From: Bacillota bacterium
GTDB lineage: Bacteria > Bacillota > Clostridia > Acetivibrionales > DTU013
DNA: 64,000 nucleotides
Reading direction: 5' to 3'
Assembly (NCBI GenBank): GCA_023418915.1
Contig: JAEZYU010000103.1
Location: 1-64,000 of the forward strand
Each line of letters starts with the position of its first letter. The stretch's first letter is position 1. This document shows, one piece after another, positions 48,289-56,805 of the stretch. The notes under the pieces are model-generated. The model saw only the letters and a program-made list of their open reading frames with translations. It had not been told where the DNA came from and ran no database searches. A program made the position numbers and the translations under genes.

Positions 48289-50004
48289 ATGACAAAAAGA
48301 ATGAGGTTTACCGCTTTATTATTGGCCATTATGATGGTTATTGCGCTGCATGGCGGTGTAATGGCGCAGGATGCCGCTGAAATACCGGCAGAACAGCCTC
48401 AGGTACAGGAGGCGCCAGCAACGACTCAAGAGTTGCCAGCGGAGCAGGAACAGACGATTGATCAGACTACAGTTCAGATTCCGGTTGTACAATCAGAGCA
48501 GCCCAGTGTATGGGCGCAGGAGGGTGTCAGCTGGTCGGCCATATATGGGCTTGTTTCACCGAATATGCTGGCAGACTATAGAGCCGATGTAAATCGCGCC
48601 GAATTATATGCCGCTGCATGCAACCTATATATAAGGGCAACAGGCAAGGCTATTGAACCGGTCGGGACCAGTCCGTTTACAGATGCTGACCTGCCTGGTG
48701 TAAAGGCCGCCTGCGCAATAGGAATACTTGAGGGTGAAGGCAGTTTTGAACCTGAAAAGGCAGCTACCAGAAAAGAAATGACAGAGGTCATGTATAAAGC
48801 ACTTGAGGTCTCTGAACTGGATCTTAAGCTCGACAGCGCAGAGAGCAGTGCAGCTGATGCAGTGCAGTACTTTGTTTCCAATGGTCTGCTCAAGGGCAGG
48901 GGCGGTAACAATTTGTATCTGGAAGAGTCTTGCAGCAGACAGGAATTGATGGTGTTCATGCATAGAGTGTATGAATTTACAGCCTATGAAACAGGCAACT
49001 ATTCTAAAGGTTTATTCTGGAAGGCCAGTGATGAGGACAGCACTATTTATCTGCTTGGCTCCATACATATAGCTGATCAATCACTGTACCCGCTGTCGAA
49101 AGACATTATGAATGCATTTGAGAGTTCGGACACATTAGTTCTAGAGGCCGATCTTTCCAAGCTTCAGGAGGATATGATCTATATGCAGCAGAAGATATTC
49201 TATGAAGGCGATGAAACCCTTGATCAGAATATACCGAAAGAACTGTATGACAGATTTGTTGAATTGGTCTCGCCTTTAGGACTGCAGCCGGAAATGTATA
49301 ACAAGTTCAAGCCCTGGTATGCTGCCATGCTGGCTCAGAACCTGATGATCAGCAATACCGGCGATGCAGGCAGCGGCACAGAGGATGGCACAGGCGGCAA
49401 CGCAGGAGATGCTGCAGGGGACGGCGCGGTCAGCGCGTATTCCGCCAATCTTGGGATCGATATGTACTTCACCTCAAAAGCTATAAACAACAAGGCTATA
49501 ACGGAAATTGAGGGACTGAAATTCCAGGTCGACATGTTTGATTCATTTTCCAATGAGATCCAGACGTGGTACCTCGAATCTACACTCGGCCCTGCAGAAA
49601 GCACCGATGACACAGGTGCATCCGACACTGGCAGTACCTCTGAGGACGCATCAGATGCAGGTGCTGATGATACGGATACTACCGGCACAAGTGCAGTTGA
49701 TACAAGCAGCCAAGCGGTTTCTGCGTTTGAAGTGATGCTGTCTGCATGGGAAAATGGCGATGCCAAGCTCATCGAAGACATGGTGAAGTCAACGTATACC
49801 GATGATCCTAAAGCGGTAGAATTCAATACGACGTTCTGGAATACAAGGAATAACAATATGTATGAGAGAGCAAAGGCATTCCTTGCAGACCCTGAGAACA
49901 CAACTTATTTCATCGTGGTCGGCGCAGGGCACATGGAAGGTGATACAGGTATTGTGACGCAGCTCATTGAAAATGGGTACAATGTGGAGCGCATATTGAA
50001 CTGA
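48289..50004 (+). CDS. Secreted TraB/GumN-family protein with SLH-like N-terminal region
   Basis: MTKRMRFTALLLAIMMVIAL forms a signal peptide (cleavage near VMA-QD). A Gln/Glu/Pro/Ala-rich spacer follows. Residues about 80-235 resemble degenerate SLH modules (AAACNLYIRATGKAIEPVG; ACAIGILEGEGSFEPEKAAT; YFVSNGLLKGRGG). The TraB/GumN domain starts at SDEDSTIYLLGSIHIADQSL and ends TYFIVVGAGHMEGDTGIV, with both conserved His motifs (GSIH; GAGH). Two Gly/Asp/Thr/Ser-rich low-complexity inserts interrupt it, near residues 365-388 and 440-485. ATG 48289 is preferred for its clean signal peptide; an upstream ATG at 48262 lacks a ribosome site. Confidence 0.88.
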   Translation: MTKRMRFTALLLAIMMVIALHGGVMAQDAAEIPAEQPQVQEAPATTQELPAEQEQTIDQTTVQIPVVQSEQPSVWAQEGVSWSAIYGLVSPNMLADYRADVNRAELYAAACNLYIRATGKAIEPVGTSPFTDADLPGVKAACAIGILEGEGSFEPEKAATRKEMTEVMYKALEVSELDLKLDSAESSAADAVQYFVSNGLLKGRGGNNLYLEESCSRQELMVFMHRVYEFTAYETGNYSKGLFWKASDEDSTIYLLGSIHIADQSLYPLSKDIMNAFESSDTLVLEADLSKLQEDMIYMQQKIFYEGDETLDQNIPKELYDRFVELVSPLGLQPEMYNKFKPWYAAMLAQNLMISNTGDAGSGTEDGTGGNAGDAAGDGAVSAYSANLGIDMYFTSKAINNKAITEIEGLKFQVDMFDSFSNEIQTWYLESTLGPAESTDDTGASDTGSTSEDASDAGADDTDTTGTSAVDTSSQAVSAFEVMLSAWENGDAKLIEDMVKSTYTDDPKAVEFNTTFWNTRNNNMYERAKAFLADPENTTYFIVVGAGHMEGDTGIVTQLIENGYNVERILN

Positions 50005-50076
50005 TAATAATTGAACAGTTGTCGATGAACAATACAGGGAGACGAAATCAAAAAGTAAAGGCACATAATTGAACAA

Positions 50077-50120
50077 GATGCCGGAGGACACATGTAACGA
50101 TACCTCTGGCATCTTTTTTT
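50077..50120 (+). terminator. Intrinsic terminator of the TraB-like gene
   Basis: GATGCCGGAGG (50077-50087) pairs with CCTCTGGCATC (50103-50113) with one G-U, followed by seven T residues. Confidence 0.9.
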
Positions 50121-50146
50121 GATCGTTTATTTGATAAAGGACTATA

Positions 50147-51838
50147 TCATCCGCCCTCTGTCCACTCTCGGGGTTCCTTCCATTCCTCCCACATCTTCAT
50201 GGCCTCGGGGTCGAGATCAGGTGTGGCCTTTTTAGCGGCCGGCACACCTGAGTTTTCAGAAGGTATATGTCCGGATGATCGTTCGGCCTGTGGAACTGCC
50301 GATGTTTCAACGGAAAGCTGATCGGCAGTCGTATGATCATGTCCGTCAGGCATACTCAAGGATGATCGTTCGGTGTGTCCGTCCGGCATGCTCACGGATG
50401 ATTTTTCGTCATGTCCGTCAGGCATATTACCAGTTGGCTGTTCAACCGGTACAACCGGCTCATCAAAGAACTTCTTGCTTATGCCCGTATTATCTTTAAC
50501 TATGCCGGTTTTACGCAATGGCTTGTTCAGCTGATTAAGCTTGCCTTCCAGCATATTTATTCTTATAGAGTATTTTGATAATTCCTTTGACATTGCTGAA
50601 TATGCATTCATAAGCCTGGACATTTCATTTTTCGTTTCGGTCCAGCCCGTGCGGATCTCGCTTATGTTATCCTGCATTTGCTTAAAGGTGCTCAATAAAA
50701 GCTTCTTAAGATCATCTCCGGATGCAGTGCTGCTGCTGACGGCAGCCGGAGGAAACTGTGCAAACGGCGGAGCTCCGATCATGCTGTCGGTATTGATAAA
50801 GGCCAGTCTGAATCCATTTGAAACTGTGCCGGGATATATACCCGGGGAAAGAGAAGAAATGTCCCCGCTGCCGAAGCTCTCATCATCTGAGCCGATTGAG
50901 CCTCGCTGGATCTGGTCCTTGTAGCATACGCACTGCAGTCGGCGTCCAAGCTGGGCACCGTATCTTGCAGGCTTGCTCCAGTTTTCACCGCTGAGCGGAG
51001 CTATGTTGTAATATATTACATCATCTCTTATCCAATATACCGTGATCTTGTCTTCCGCCTGTAGTATCGATGCATTTTCAAAGGGGTGGATCGAGGAGTG
51101 CAGTATCGTTTCGTCCGACCAGAAGTTTTTATCGGGTGTCTTTTGCTGATATACCATTTCGAAAAGCTTTGGAGCCCGCCTTTGATAGCATAAGTGGATC
51201 GTACCGTTTGTATCGATGAGCGCATGCGGCAATTCACAGTTGCCTGTGTATTTGGTTAAAGGCGTAAAATCACTCCAGTGCCGCTGGACGGTATTGAATT
51301 TTTTATACCCGAGCTGCAGGTATTTGCCGTCATATGACTGATAAAAGGCGTAAATATTCATGCTGCTGTCATACAACACCGAGCAGGCAATATTGCTGCC
51401 GGAAACATAATCCACTATCTTGGGTGTGCCTGGCTTGCTGCCTCTTACCAACTGATATGCAAGCATAAAAGAGTTTTCATGCTGCAATACATAAAACAGG
51501 TAGATATCTTTTTTCAACGGGGCTATGTAAAGCTGCTTATTATAAACTGAGGGCGTCTTGCTGTTCAGGACAGGCAGTGTTTTTGCAGACTGTCCGTCCA
51601 TTACAATGTAATCTATATTTCCATTGTTGTCCTGAAACAGTATGTGGTAGACATTATCCTGATCCAGTTCCGCATAAAAGTACTGGTATACATTTTTTGC
51701 CAGTATGACGGCATCACTCCAGGCCCCGTTTCTTGTAAGCGTGCCGCAGCACAGGTTCTGCCTTAAGTCACAGTAAAAATTTCTTATCTCACCGTTTGAC
51801 TGCCTAAATATGTAATGCCTGTTATGAAAATTAAACAT
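50147..51838 (-). CDS. Unknown protein: beta-propeller-like N-terminus, coiled coil and MPDGH repeats
   Basis: Residues 1-300 contain repeated blade-like units (YFYAELDQDNVYHILFQDNN; YLFYVLQHENSFMLAYQL; NIYAFYQSYDGKYLQLGYKK; TIHLCYQRRAPKLFEMVY; ITVYWIRDDVIYYNIAPL) as in sialidase-type propellers. Residues about 375-435 form a coiled coil (LLLSTFKQMQDNISEIRTGW; MNAYSAMSKELSKYSIRINM). The C-terminus has three 12-residue units starting SMPDGH or NMPDGH, and ends WEEWKEPREWTEGG. There is no signal peptide or membrane helix. Function unknown. A spore-coat or structural role would fit the clostridial context but is not demonstrated. Confidence 0.8.
   Translation of the reverse strand: MFNFHNRHYIFRQSNGEIRNFYCDLRQNLCCGTLTRNGAWSDAVILAKNVYQYFYAELDQDNVYHILFQDNNGNIDYIVMDGQSAKTLPVLNSKTPSVYNKQLYIAPLKKDIYLFYVLQHENSFMLAYQLVRGSKPGTPKIVDYVSGSNIACSVLYDSSMNIYAFYQSYDGKYLQLGYKKFNTVQRHWSDFTPLTKYTGNCELPHALIDTNGTIHLCYQRRAPKLFEMVYQQKTPDKNFWSDETILHSSIHPFENASILQAEDKITVYWIRDDVIYYNIAPLSGENWSKPARYGAQLGRRLQCVCYKDQIQRGSIGSDDESFGSGDISSLSPGIYPGTVSNGFRLAFINTDSMIGAPPFAQFPPAAVSSSTASGDDLKKLLLSTFKQMQDNISEIRTGWTETKNEMSRLMNAYSAMSKELSKYSIRINMLEGKLNQLNKPLRKTGIVKDNTGISKKFFDEPVVPVEQPTGNMPDGHDEKSSVSMPDGHTERSSLSMPDGHDHTTADQLSVETSAVPQAERSSGHIPSENSGVPAAKKATPDLDPEAMKMWEEWKEPREWTEGG
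50339..50425 (-). repeat. 36-bp coding repeat (MPDGH units)
   Basis: Copies of ATGTCCGTCAGGCAT (plus strand, one variant) lie at 50339, 50375 and 50411. They encode the 12-residue repeats of the propeller-like protein. Confidence 0.85.
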
Positions 51839-52008
51839 TATCCATCACTCACATTTCAAGTATCCATTCTTATTATATATATGAGTGTGCATAAGTCTTT
51901 TATATTCATTAAGTTTTGTAATTTATCACAAAAATTTACCAGCAACATATTATGAAAATGAGAGGGAAATCGAATAATAAATAGCTTAATGCGAAGGGGG
52001 ATTTAAAT

Positions 52009-52920
52009 ATGGGCTATAAACACGATAAAGTGCTTCCCGGCCTGATCGACGAAAAAGATCTGTGCAAGATCAGGGAAGCAGTTTGTATACAGGTAGAGAA
52101 AATTTATGATTCATGCAAGGAAAAGGATTGTATCGAAGATGCAAGAGTTTTTTTCAGAAATCCCGACAGGGTTAACTGGATAGTCTGCCATGCCATCAAC
52201 GTCAAGGCAAGACGCGCCGAAGTGGTCAGGGTATTCTCTGATGTTGAGGAAGTGCCTTTTAAGAGGGGCTTCTACACAGTGGACATCAAGTTCTTCATCA
52301 AGGTAACGCTGGACTTCTTTGTACCCAGGCAGAATGGCGGCGTTAAAGTGATCACGGTTCCCGGAATCGTACTGTTTGACAAGAAAGTCATACTGTTCGG
52401 GTCCGAAGGAAATGTGAAGATCTTCAAGTCCCACTTCGTGGATCAGGGCATCGACAAGCAGGGTACATCTGCGCTGCAGCAGGATAACCTGCCCATATCG
52501 AAGGTGGAGGTGGCTGAGCCCATCACGCTGAACGCCAGGATAATCGAAGTCCTTGAAAGCACCTGTGACGATGGATGCGACAGAAACATACCCGGAGCCA
52601 TAAGCGAATTGCTTGACGATGTTGATTTTGATGAAACTGACCTGTTCGGAGGTTCTGAAGACAGACATCTTGTTATAGGCAGACGTGTAGTTGCTACTAT
52701 AGGCCTCTTCTCGATCATCAAGCTTGCAAGATATGTTCAGCTTCTCATACCTGCATTTGACTTCTGTGTACCTAACAAACAGTGTGTCGCTGCAACAGAT
52801 GAAGATGCGTGCGGATTGTTTGACACCATCGACTTCCCGATAGATGAATTCTTCCCGCCCCAAAAAGCGGATTTCCCCGGGGCAGACGAGAATGAAAGAT
52901 CCATAACTAATGAGGAATGA
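52009..52920 (+). CDS. Conserved hypothetical protein, possibly spore-associated
   Basis: A 303-residue acidic cytoplasmic protein with GAAGGGGG before the ATG. Segments CKEKDCIEDARVFF, VCHAINVKARRAEVVRVFSD and YTVDIKFFIKVTLDFFVP look like one beta-sandwich domain. A second half has ARIIEVLESTCDDGCDRNIP, VVATIGLFSIIKLARYVQL and FCVPNKQCVAATDEDACG. The Cys content and lack of enzyme motifs suggest a structural protein. I think similar proteins occur in spore formers, but I do not recognise a named family. Confidence 0.75.
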   Translation: MGYKHDKVLPGLIDEKDLCKIREAVCIQVEKIYDSCKEKDCIEDARVFFRNPDRVNWIVCHAINVKARRAEVVRVFSDVEEVPFKRGFYTVDIKFFIKVTLDFFVPRQNGGVKVITVPGIVLFDKKVILFGSEGNVKIFKSHFVDQGIDKQGTSALQQDNLPISKVEVAEPITLNARIIEVLESTCDDGCDRNIPGAISELLDDVDFDETDLFGGSEDRHLVIGRRVVATIGLFSIIKLARYVQLLIPAFDFCVPNKQCVAATDEDACGLFDTIDFPIDEFFPPQKADFPGADENERSITNEE

Positions 52921-52931
52921 CTTGATCCTAC

Positions 52932-52961
52932 ATAAAGGGGTGGCAGTGCCATCCCTTTATT
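52932..52961 (+). terminator. Hairpin after the gene at 52009
   Basis: ATAAAGGGGTGGCA pairs with TGCCATCCCTTTAT with one mismatch; only a weak T-rich tail. Probable terminator or 3'-end stabiliser. Confidence 0.6.
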
Positions 52962-52986
52962 GCAGGCCGGTATATGTACAGCCTGC

Positions 52987-53015
52987 TTAACGAGGCGACA
53001 TATGTCCCTGGGCAG
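52987..53015. repeat. A-module copy of the intergenic repeat
   Basis: TTAACGAGGCGACATATGTC followed by CCTGG matches the A module seen at 46305 and 26717. Confidence 0.65.
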
Positions 53016-53091
53016 TCCGGCTGCTCCGTTTTGCCGGATGCAGCATCGGACAGCTCCGACCCCTTATTGAATAATGGCTTTCCCAGTAAAC

Positions 53092-53120
53092 AATCGAGGG
53101 GGCAATATGCCCCCTCGATT
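53092..53120. other. Perfect 12-bp hairpin
   Basis: AATCGAGGGGGC (53092-53103) and GCCCCCTCGATT (53109-53120) around AATAT. There is no T run. It lies between the convergent genes at 52009 and 53204 and could stop readthrough from either side. Confidence 0.6.
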
Positions 53121-53203
53121 AAATGGATACATGCGGCCGGCATGAGCGCATGCTTTTGAGCAGTTGTGATTTCAGTATGTTGTAAAGTCTGCTCACAATT
53201 AAG

Positions 53204-53566
53204 CTACATTGTCCTACCCGGTATCAGCAGGTTGATTATCCCATAAACGAGCGCGCCCAGTATTGCGCCGAGTATAGTCACATCATAACCTGCCACGAAA
53301 AACTTGACGACATAAATAATTACGGCAGCGACTATAAAGCCTGTCAGTCCTCTGCCGAAGGGTGTTGCATCAACACCGAGGATCCTTTGCACAAGATAGT
53401 CAAGGACTGCGATAACGGCAGCGGCTATAATTAAAGGCCAGATACCCGAAATCGTAAATCCCGGTGTCAGGAATGCTGTTACGGCAAGCACCACTGCTCC
53501 GACCAACCATCTGATCAATAATTGTCCAAAACTAAAGTGCTGCGTTCTTTCAACATTTTCAGCCAA
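53204..53566 (-). CDS. YvlD-like membrane protein (phage holin 4_2 family)
   Basis: A 120-residue protein with four hydrophobic segments: LLIRWLVGAVVLAVTAFLTP, GIWPLIIAAAVIAVLDYLV, GLTGFIVAAVIIYVVKFFVA and ILGAILGALVYGIINLLIPG. This is the pattern of the PF04020 family, named after a phage holin but mostly chromosomal membrane proteins of unknown role. TTG start with AGGAAGTGA upstream. Monocistronic by position. Confidence 0.88.
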   Translation of the reverse strand: MAENVERTQHFSFGQLLIRWLVGAVVLAVTAFLTPGFTISGIWPLIIAAAVIAVLDYLVQRILGVDATPFGRGLTGFIVAAVIIYVVKFFVAGYDVTILGAILGALVYGIINLLIPGRTM

Positions 53567-53720
53567 TCATATCACTTCCTTTCAAAGGATATATGAAAAT
53601 GCAAATCGCCGTCAGTTATATTATTCATTTGCGTTGATTTGTTTATACCAGTTAGCATATCTTATTTGTTTACTTTTAAACTAAATTTTGATAAAATATA
53701 TTAATTGATTCTCGATGAAT

Positions 53721-53749
53721 GTGACAAATTGAAAAATTTATCATATATA
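53721..53749 (+). promoter_or_regulatory. Promoter of the cys T-box operon
   Basis: GTGACA (53721-53726), 17-base spacer, TATATA (53744-53749). The start near 53756 coincides with the beginning of the T-box leader. Confidence 0.6.
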
Positions 53750-53754
53750 TATAA

Positions 53755-54147
53755 AAAACGATGACCCGGTAAAGTAGTCCGAAGGACAGCCACAGAGAGA
53801 TTCCGTCACCGGCTGAAAGCGGTATCGGCGGTAGTTGGCGGACGAAGTGCACCGGCGAGTCTGACGCCCGAAAAATGCTGCAGCGGTTCAAAAAAGCCGC
53901 AACACTGTATCGGCGCAAGGCCGAGAATGAAAAAACGCAATATTGCGTTGGTGCAGGCCGAGCAGGAAAAAGCGCAATACTGTAAGGCAAGGCTGAACAG
54001 GAAATGCAGATAGTAGGGCATCACGGCGAATGCACCGTTATGCTGACAAGATCGGTCATGGCATTGCCATTGTGCATAATACATGCACCGAACTAGAGTG
54101 GGACCGCGATGAACTTCGCCTCTATATATGAGGGTGGAGTTTTTTTA
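53755..54147 (+). promoter_or_regulatory. T-box riboswitch, cysteine specifier (TGC)
   Basis: The antiterminator T-box AGAGTGGGACCGCG lies at 54095-54108. Stem I elements include AGAGAG near 53794 and GGCTGAAAGCGG near 53811. The specifier loop reads GACGAAGTGCACC with TGC (Cys) at 53848-53850 followed by A. A terminator hairpin with T7 ends the leader (54114-54147). About 390 nt is long for a T-box. The stretch 53870-54000 holds extra hairpins, including ACGCAATATTGCGT. Uncharged tRNA-Cys should stabilise the antiterminator and switch on cysE-cysS. Confidence 0.9.
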
Positions 54148-54226
54148 TTACATTTGAAGCAGTTTCAGCCAGCGAATATTTTTGTTTGCCCGTGAGTTTC
54201 TCCTTCTATAGACAAGTGCCTGGATT

Positions 54227-54320
54227 GAAGCATTTAGCGAAGTAATATATGAAGGTGAGATATATTTTCTGCAAATGAAGATTTAGCTACAGAATAGAAG
54301 CGTGCGTTATGATGTTGAAA
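54227..54320. repeat. Very degenerate copy of the intergenic repeat
   Basis: GCGAAGTAATATATGAAGGTGAG, TTTTCTGCAAATGAAGATTTA and GCGTGCGTTATGATG match modules A and B loosely. Low confidence. Confidence 0.3.
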
Positions 54321-54399
54321 GGTGCAGCCCGTGGGTATAATACATAAAAGGTTAATTTAGCCGTATCAGGTCAAAATGTTGAAAAAAGAGGAAGATCGT

Positions 54400-55107
54400 A
54401 TGTTCAAGGGTTTACTCAATGATGCAAGATCGATTGCGGGAAGGGACCCGGCGGCCAAAAGCACGCTGGAGGTTTTCCTGCTTTACCCGGGCTTTCATGC
54501 TCTGATATACCATAGGATGGCTCATTGTCTGTACAAGAGGAAAATATTTTTTCTTGCCAGGTGGATATCCCAGTTTGCCAGGTTTGCCACCGGCATAGAA
54601 ATACATCCCGGAGCAGTATTGGGCAAAGGGCTGTTCATTGATCACGGGATGGGTATTGTGATGGGCGAGACAGCAGAGGTAGGCGACAACTGCACGATAT
54701 ATCACGGCGTCACACTGGGAGGTACAGGAAAGGATAAAGGCAAAAGGCACCCGACTATCGGGAATAATGTGTTGATCGGGGCGGGCGCAAAGCTCCTCGG
54801 ACCCATCACAGTTGGAGATAGTGCCATGATCGGCGCAGGGTCTGTCGTCCTGGACGATGTGGCCTCCGAAACCACCGTGGCGGGTCTGAAGGCACGAGCC
54901 GTGAAGCAGGCCGGAAGGAAGGTAGTTCCGTCTGTTGAGCTTGACCAGATACACATACCGGATCCGGTGGCGCAGGAATTGTGCAAGATGATGCAGCGCA
55001 TCGAGCAACTGGAGGCGGAAGTGAGGGGACGACCTGTAAAGCCTGCAGACTATGATGAGTGCAAGGAAAAAATGAAAAGGATAAAACGGGAGGGGACAGT
55101 GAAATGA
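54400..55107 (+). CDS. cysE: Serine O-acetyltransferase
   Basis: Transfers acetyl from acetyl-CoA to serine, first step of cysteine synthesis. The hexapeptide-repeat beta-helix is clear: IEIHPGAVLGKGLFIDHGMG, IVMGETAEVGDNCTIYHGVT, LGGTGKDKGKRHPTIGNNV and LIGAGAKLLGPITVGDSAMI. The catalytic His residues are in FIDHGMG and IYHGVTLGG. A C-terminal helix/tail follows. GAGGAA before ATG 54400 fixes the start (235 residues). The last codons overlap cysS by four bases (ATGA). The T-box upstream confirms a cysteine-responsive operon. Confidence 0.96.
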   Translation: MFKGLLNDARSIAGRDPAAKSTLEVFLLYPGFHALIYHRMAHCLYKRKIFFLARWISQFARFATGIEIHPGAVLGKGLFIDHGMGIVMGETAEVGDNCTIYHGVTLGGTGKDKGKRHPTIGNNVLIGAGAKLLGPITVGDSAMIGAGSVVLDDVASETTVAGLKARAVKQAGRKVVPSVELDQIHIPDPVAQELCKMMQRIEQLEAEVRGRPVKPADYDECKEKMKRIKREGTVK

Positions 55108-56504
55108 AGCTGTACAACACACTTACAAAGCTAAAGGAAGAACTCAGGCCAATCGAGGACAATACAGTGAGTATATATTCATGCGGGCCTACCGTATACC
55201 AATATGCACACATCGGAAACATGCGGTCCTACATATTCATGGATATACTCAGGCGCGTACTTAAATACAATGGATACCGGCTCAGGCATGTAATGAATAT
55301 CACGGATGTAGGTCATCTGGTCTCAGACGCCGACGAGGGTGAGGATAAGATGGTCAAAACCGCCAAGGAGACCAGGAAAACGCCGCTGGAGATAGCAGAA
55401 TATTATACAGGCGTGTTTATGAACGACATAGAAGAGCTGAACGTAGATAAGCCGGAGATTATACCAAAGGCGACAGAGCACATCGGTGAAATGCTGGAGT
55501 TTGTAGAGGCGCTCGTGGAAAAGGGCTATGGATATGAGACCGGCGACGGCATATATTTTGACATAATGAAATTCGAAGGCTATGGAAAGCTGTCTGGACT
55601 GGACCTTGAAGGACAAATAGCAGGCGCCAGGGTGGATGTGAACGAGGAAAAAAGGCATCCGGCAGACTTCGCCCTCTGGAAGAAGGCTCCAAAGGAGCAC
55701 ATCATGCAGTGGCCCAGTCCTTGGGGAATGGGTTATCCCGGGTGGCACATCGAGTGCTCCGCAATGAGCAGGAAATATCTTGGGGATGTATTTGACATAC
55801 ATACGGGGGGAGTCGATCACATACCTGTACATCACGAAAATGAGATAGCTCAGAGCGAAGCGCTGCTTGGAAGGCCGGCGGTGCATTACTGGCTCCATGG
55901 AGAGTTTCTGCTTGTTGACAACGGAAAGATGTCCAAAAGCCTGGGCAATACCTACACGGTCTCGGATCTCAAGAAGAAGGGGTACAGCCCGCTGGCCTTC
56001 AGATACATGTGCCTGAACGCCAATTACAGAAGCAAGCTCAACTTCACATGGGACGGGCTGAAGGCCGCTCAGGTGGCAATGGACAGATTGCTGGAGGGTG
56101 TGCTTGCCCATAAAAACGCATCTGCTCAGACAAAGGTTGAGGATGAAACGATACGAGCATTTGAGAACGAGTTCAGCGAAGCGGTAAATGACGATCTGAA
56201 TATACCGAAGGCCTTGGGAGTCGCGTGGAACACAGTACGGTACGGAACAAAATCACAAGAGCTTTATAAACTGCTGTTGAAGATGGATCAGATACTGGGG
56301 CTTGATTTTGCAAATGCGGGAGAAAATACCGATGATGAAGCGCCTGATCTCGATCCGGAAATACAGGAGCTCATTGACCGCAGGCAGCAGGCCAGGAAGG
56401 AAAAGAACTGGAAGCTTGCCGATGAGATAAGAGATAAGCTCAATGGAATGGGTATATTGCTGGAGGACACGCCACAGGGTGTAAAGTGGTCATATAAAAA
56501 GTGA
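55104..56504 (+). CDS. cysS: Cysteinyl-tRNA synthetase
   Basis: Charges tRNA-Cys. The 466-residue class I synthetase has YSCGPTVYQYAHIGNMRSYI with the HIGN form of the HIGH motif. It also has zinc ligands (Cys in CGPT; GWHIECSAMS; HHENEIAQSEA), DIHTGGVDHIPVHHENE and KMSKSLGNTY near residue 275. A C-terminal DALR-type helical domain follows. ATG 55104 overlaps the cysE stop, with GGGAGGGG upstream inside cysE, so translation is coupled. Confidence 0.98.
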   Translation: MKLYNTLTKLKEELRPIEDNTVSIYSCGPTVYQYAHIGNMRSYIFMDILRRVLKYNGYRLRHVMNITDVGHLVSDADEGEDKMVKTAKETRKTPLEIAEYYTGVFMNDIEELNVDKPEIIPKATEHIGEMLEFVEALVEKGYGYETGDGIYFDIMKFEGYGKLSGLDLEGQIAGARVDVNEEKRHPADFALWKKAPKEHIMQWPSPWGMGYPGWHIECSAMSRKYLGDVFDIHTGGVDHIPVHHENEIAQSEALLGRPAVHYWLHGEFLLVDNGKMSKSLGNTYTVSDLKKKGYSPLAFRYMCLNANYRSKLNFTWDGLKAAQVAMDRLLEGVLAHKNASAQTKVEDETIRAFENEFSEAVNDDLNIPKALGVAWNTVRYGTKSQELYKLLLKMDQILGLDFANAGENTDDEAPDLDPEIQELIDRRQQARKEKNWKLADEIRDKLNGMGILLEDTPQGVKWSYKK

Positions 56505-56615
56505 CATCCGGCGGAGTGACAAAGTCAGCCGGACAGAAATAACAAGGTAACCTTTTTTTCGCATTTTAATATAATGATTATGTAAATTATATTTGTTGTG
56601 TTAGGATGTGAATAT

Positions 56616-56798
56616 ATGATAACCAAGAAAATCAAATGGGACGAGAGCATGGCTGTAAGGTGTGTGAACAGGGTGACCACCGGGTATGTTCCGGTGTATG
56701 TCCGCAGGGACAAAAACCCGACCTTGTCATTCCAGACAGGTGAGTGGGATGACTTTAACAAAAAAATGAACGAAGAAATAGAGAAGCTGGACGACTGA
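56616..56798 (+). CDS. Small hypothetical protein (60 aa)
   Basis: Starts MITKKIKWDESMAVRCVNRV and ends NKKMNEEIEKLDD, after an AGGATGTGA ribosome site. Mixed-charge, single cysteine, no membrane helix. It lies seven bases before the glycosyltransferase gene, so it is probably in the same transcript. No family recognised. Confidence 0.6.
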   Translation: MITKKIKWDESMAVRCVNRVTTGYVPVYVRRDKNPTLSFQTGEWDDFNKKMNEEIEKLDD

Positions 56799-56805
56799 TC
56801 ATATT

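Noticed and set aside
52111..52863. 250-residue minus-strand frame opposite the gene at 52009
   Set aside because: The plus-strand frame has a strong ribosome site and natural composition; the minus frame lacks both.
53092..53120. Second group II intron end, because the hairpin ends in CCCCCTCGATTAA like the intron end at 113-127
   Set aside because: No domain V is present upstream, and the hairpin is a perfect palindrome of different stem and loop. Similarity is probably chance.
54412..55122. 236-residue minus-strand frame
   Set aside because: Antisense to cysE, with no recognisable motif; the plus-strand enzyme is certain.
55323..56111. 262-residue minus-strand frame
   Set aside because: Antisense to cysS, low-quality composition.
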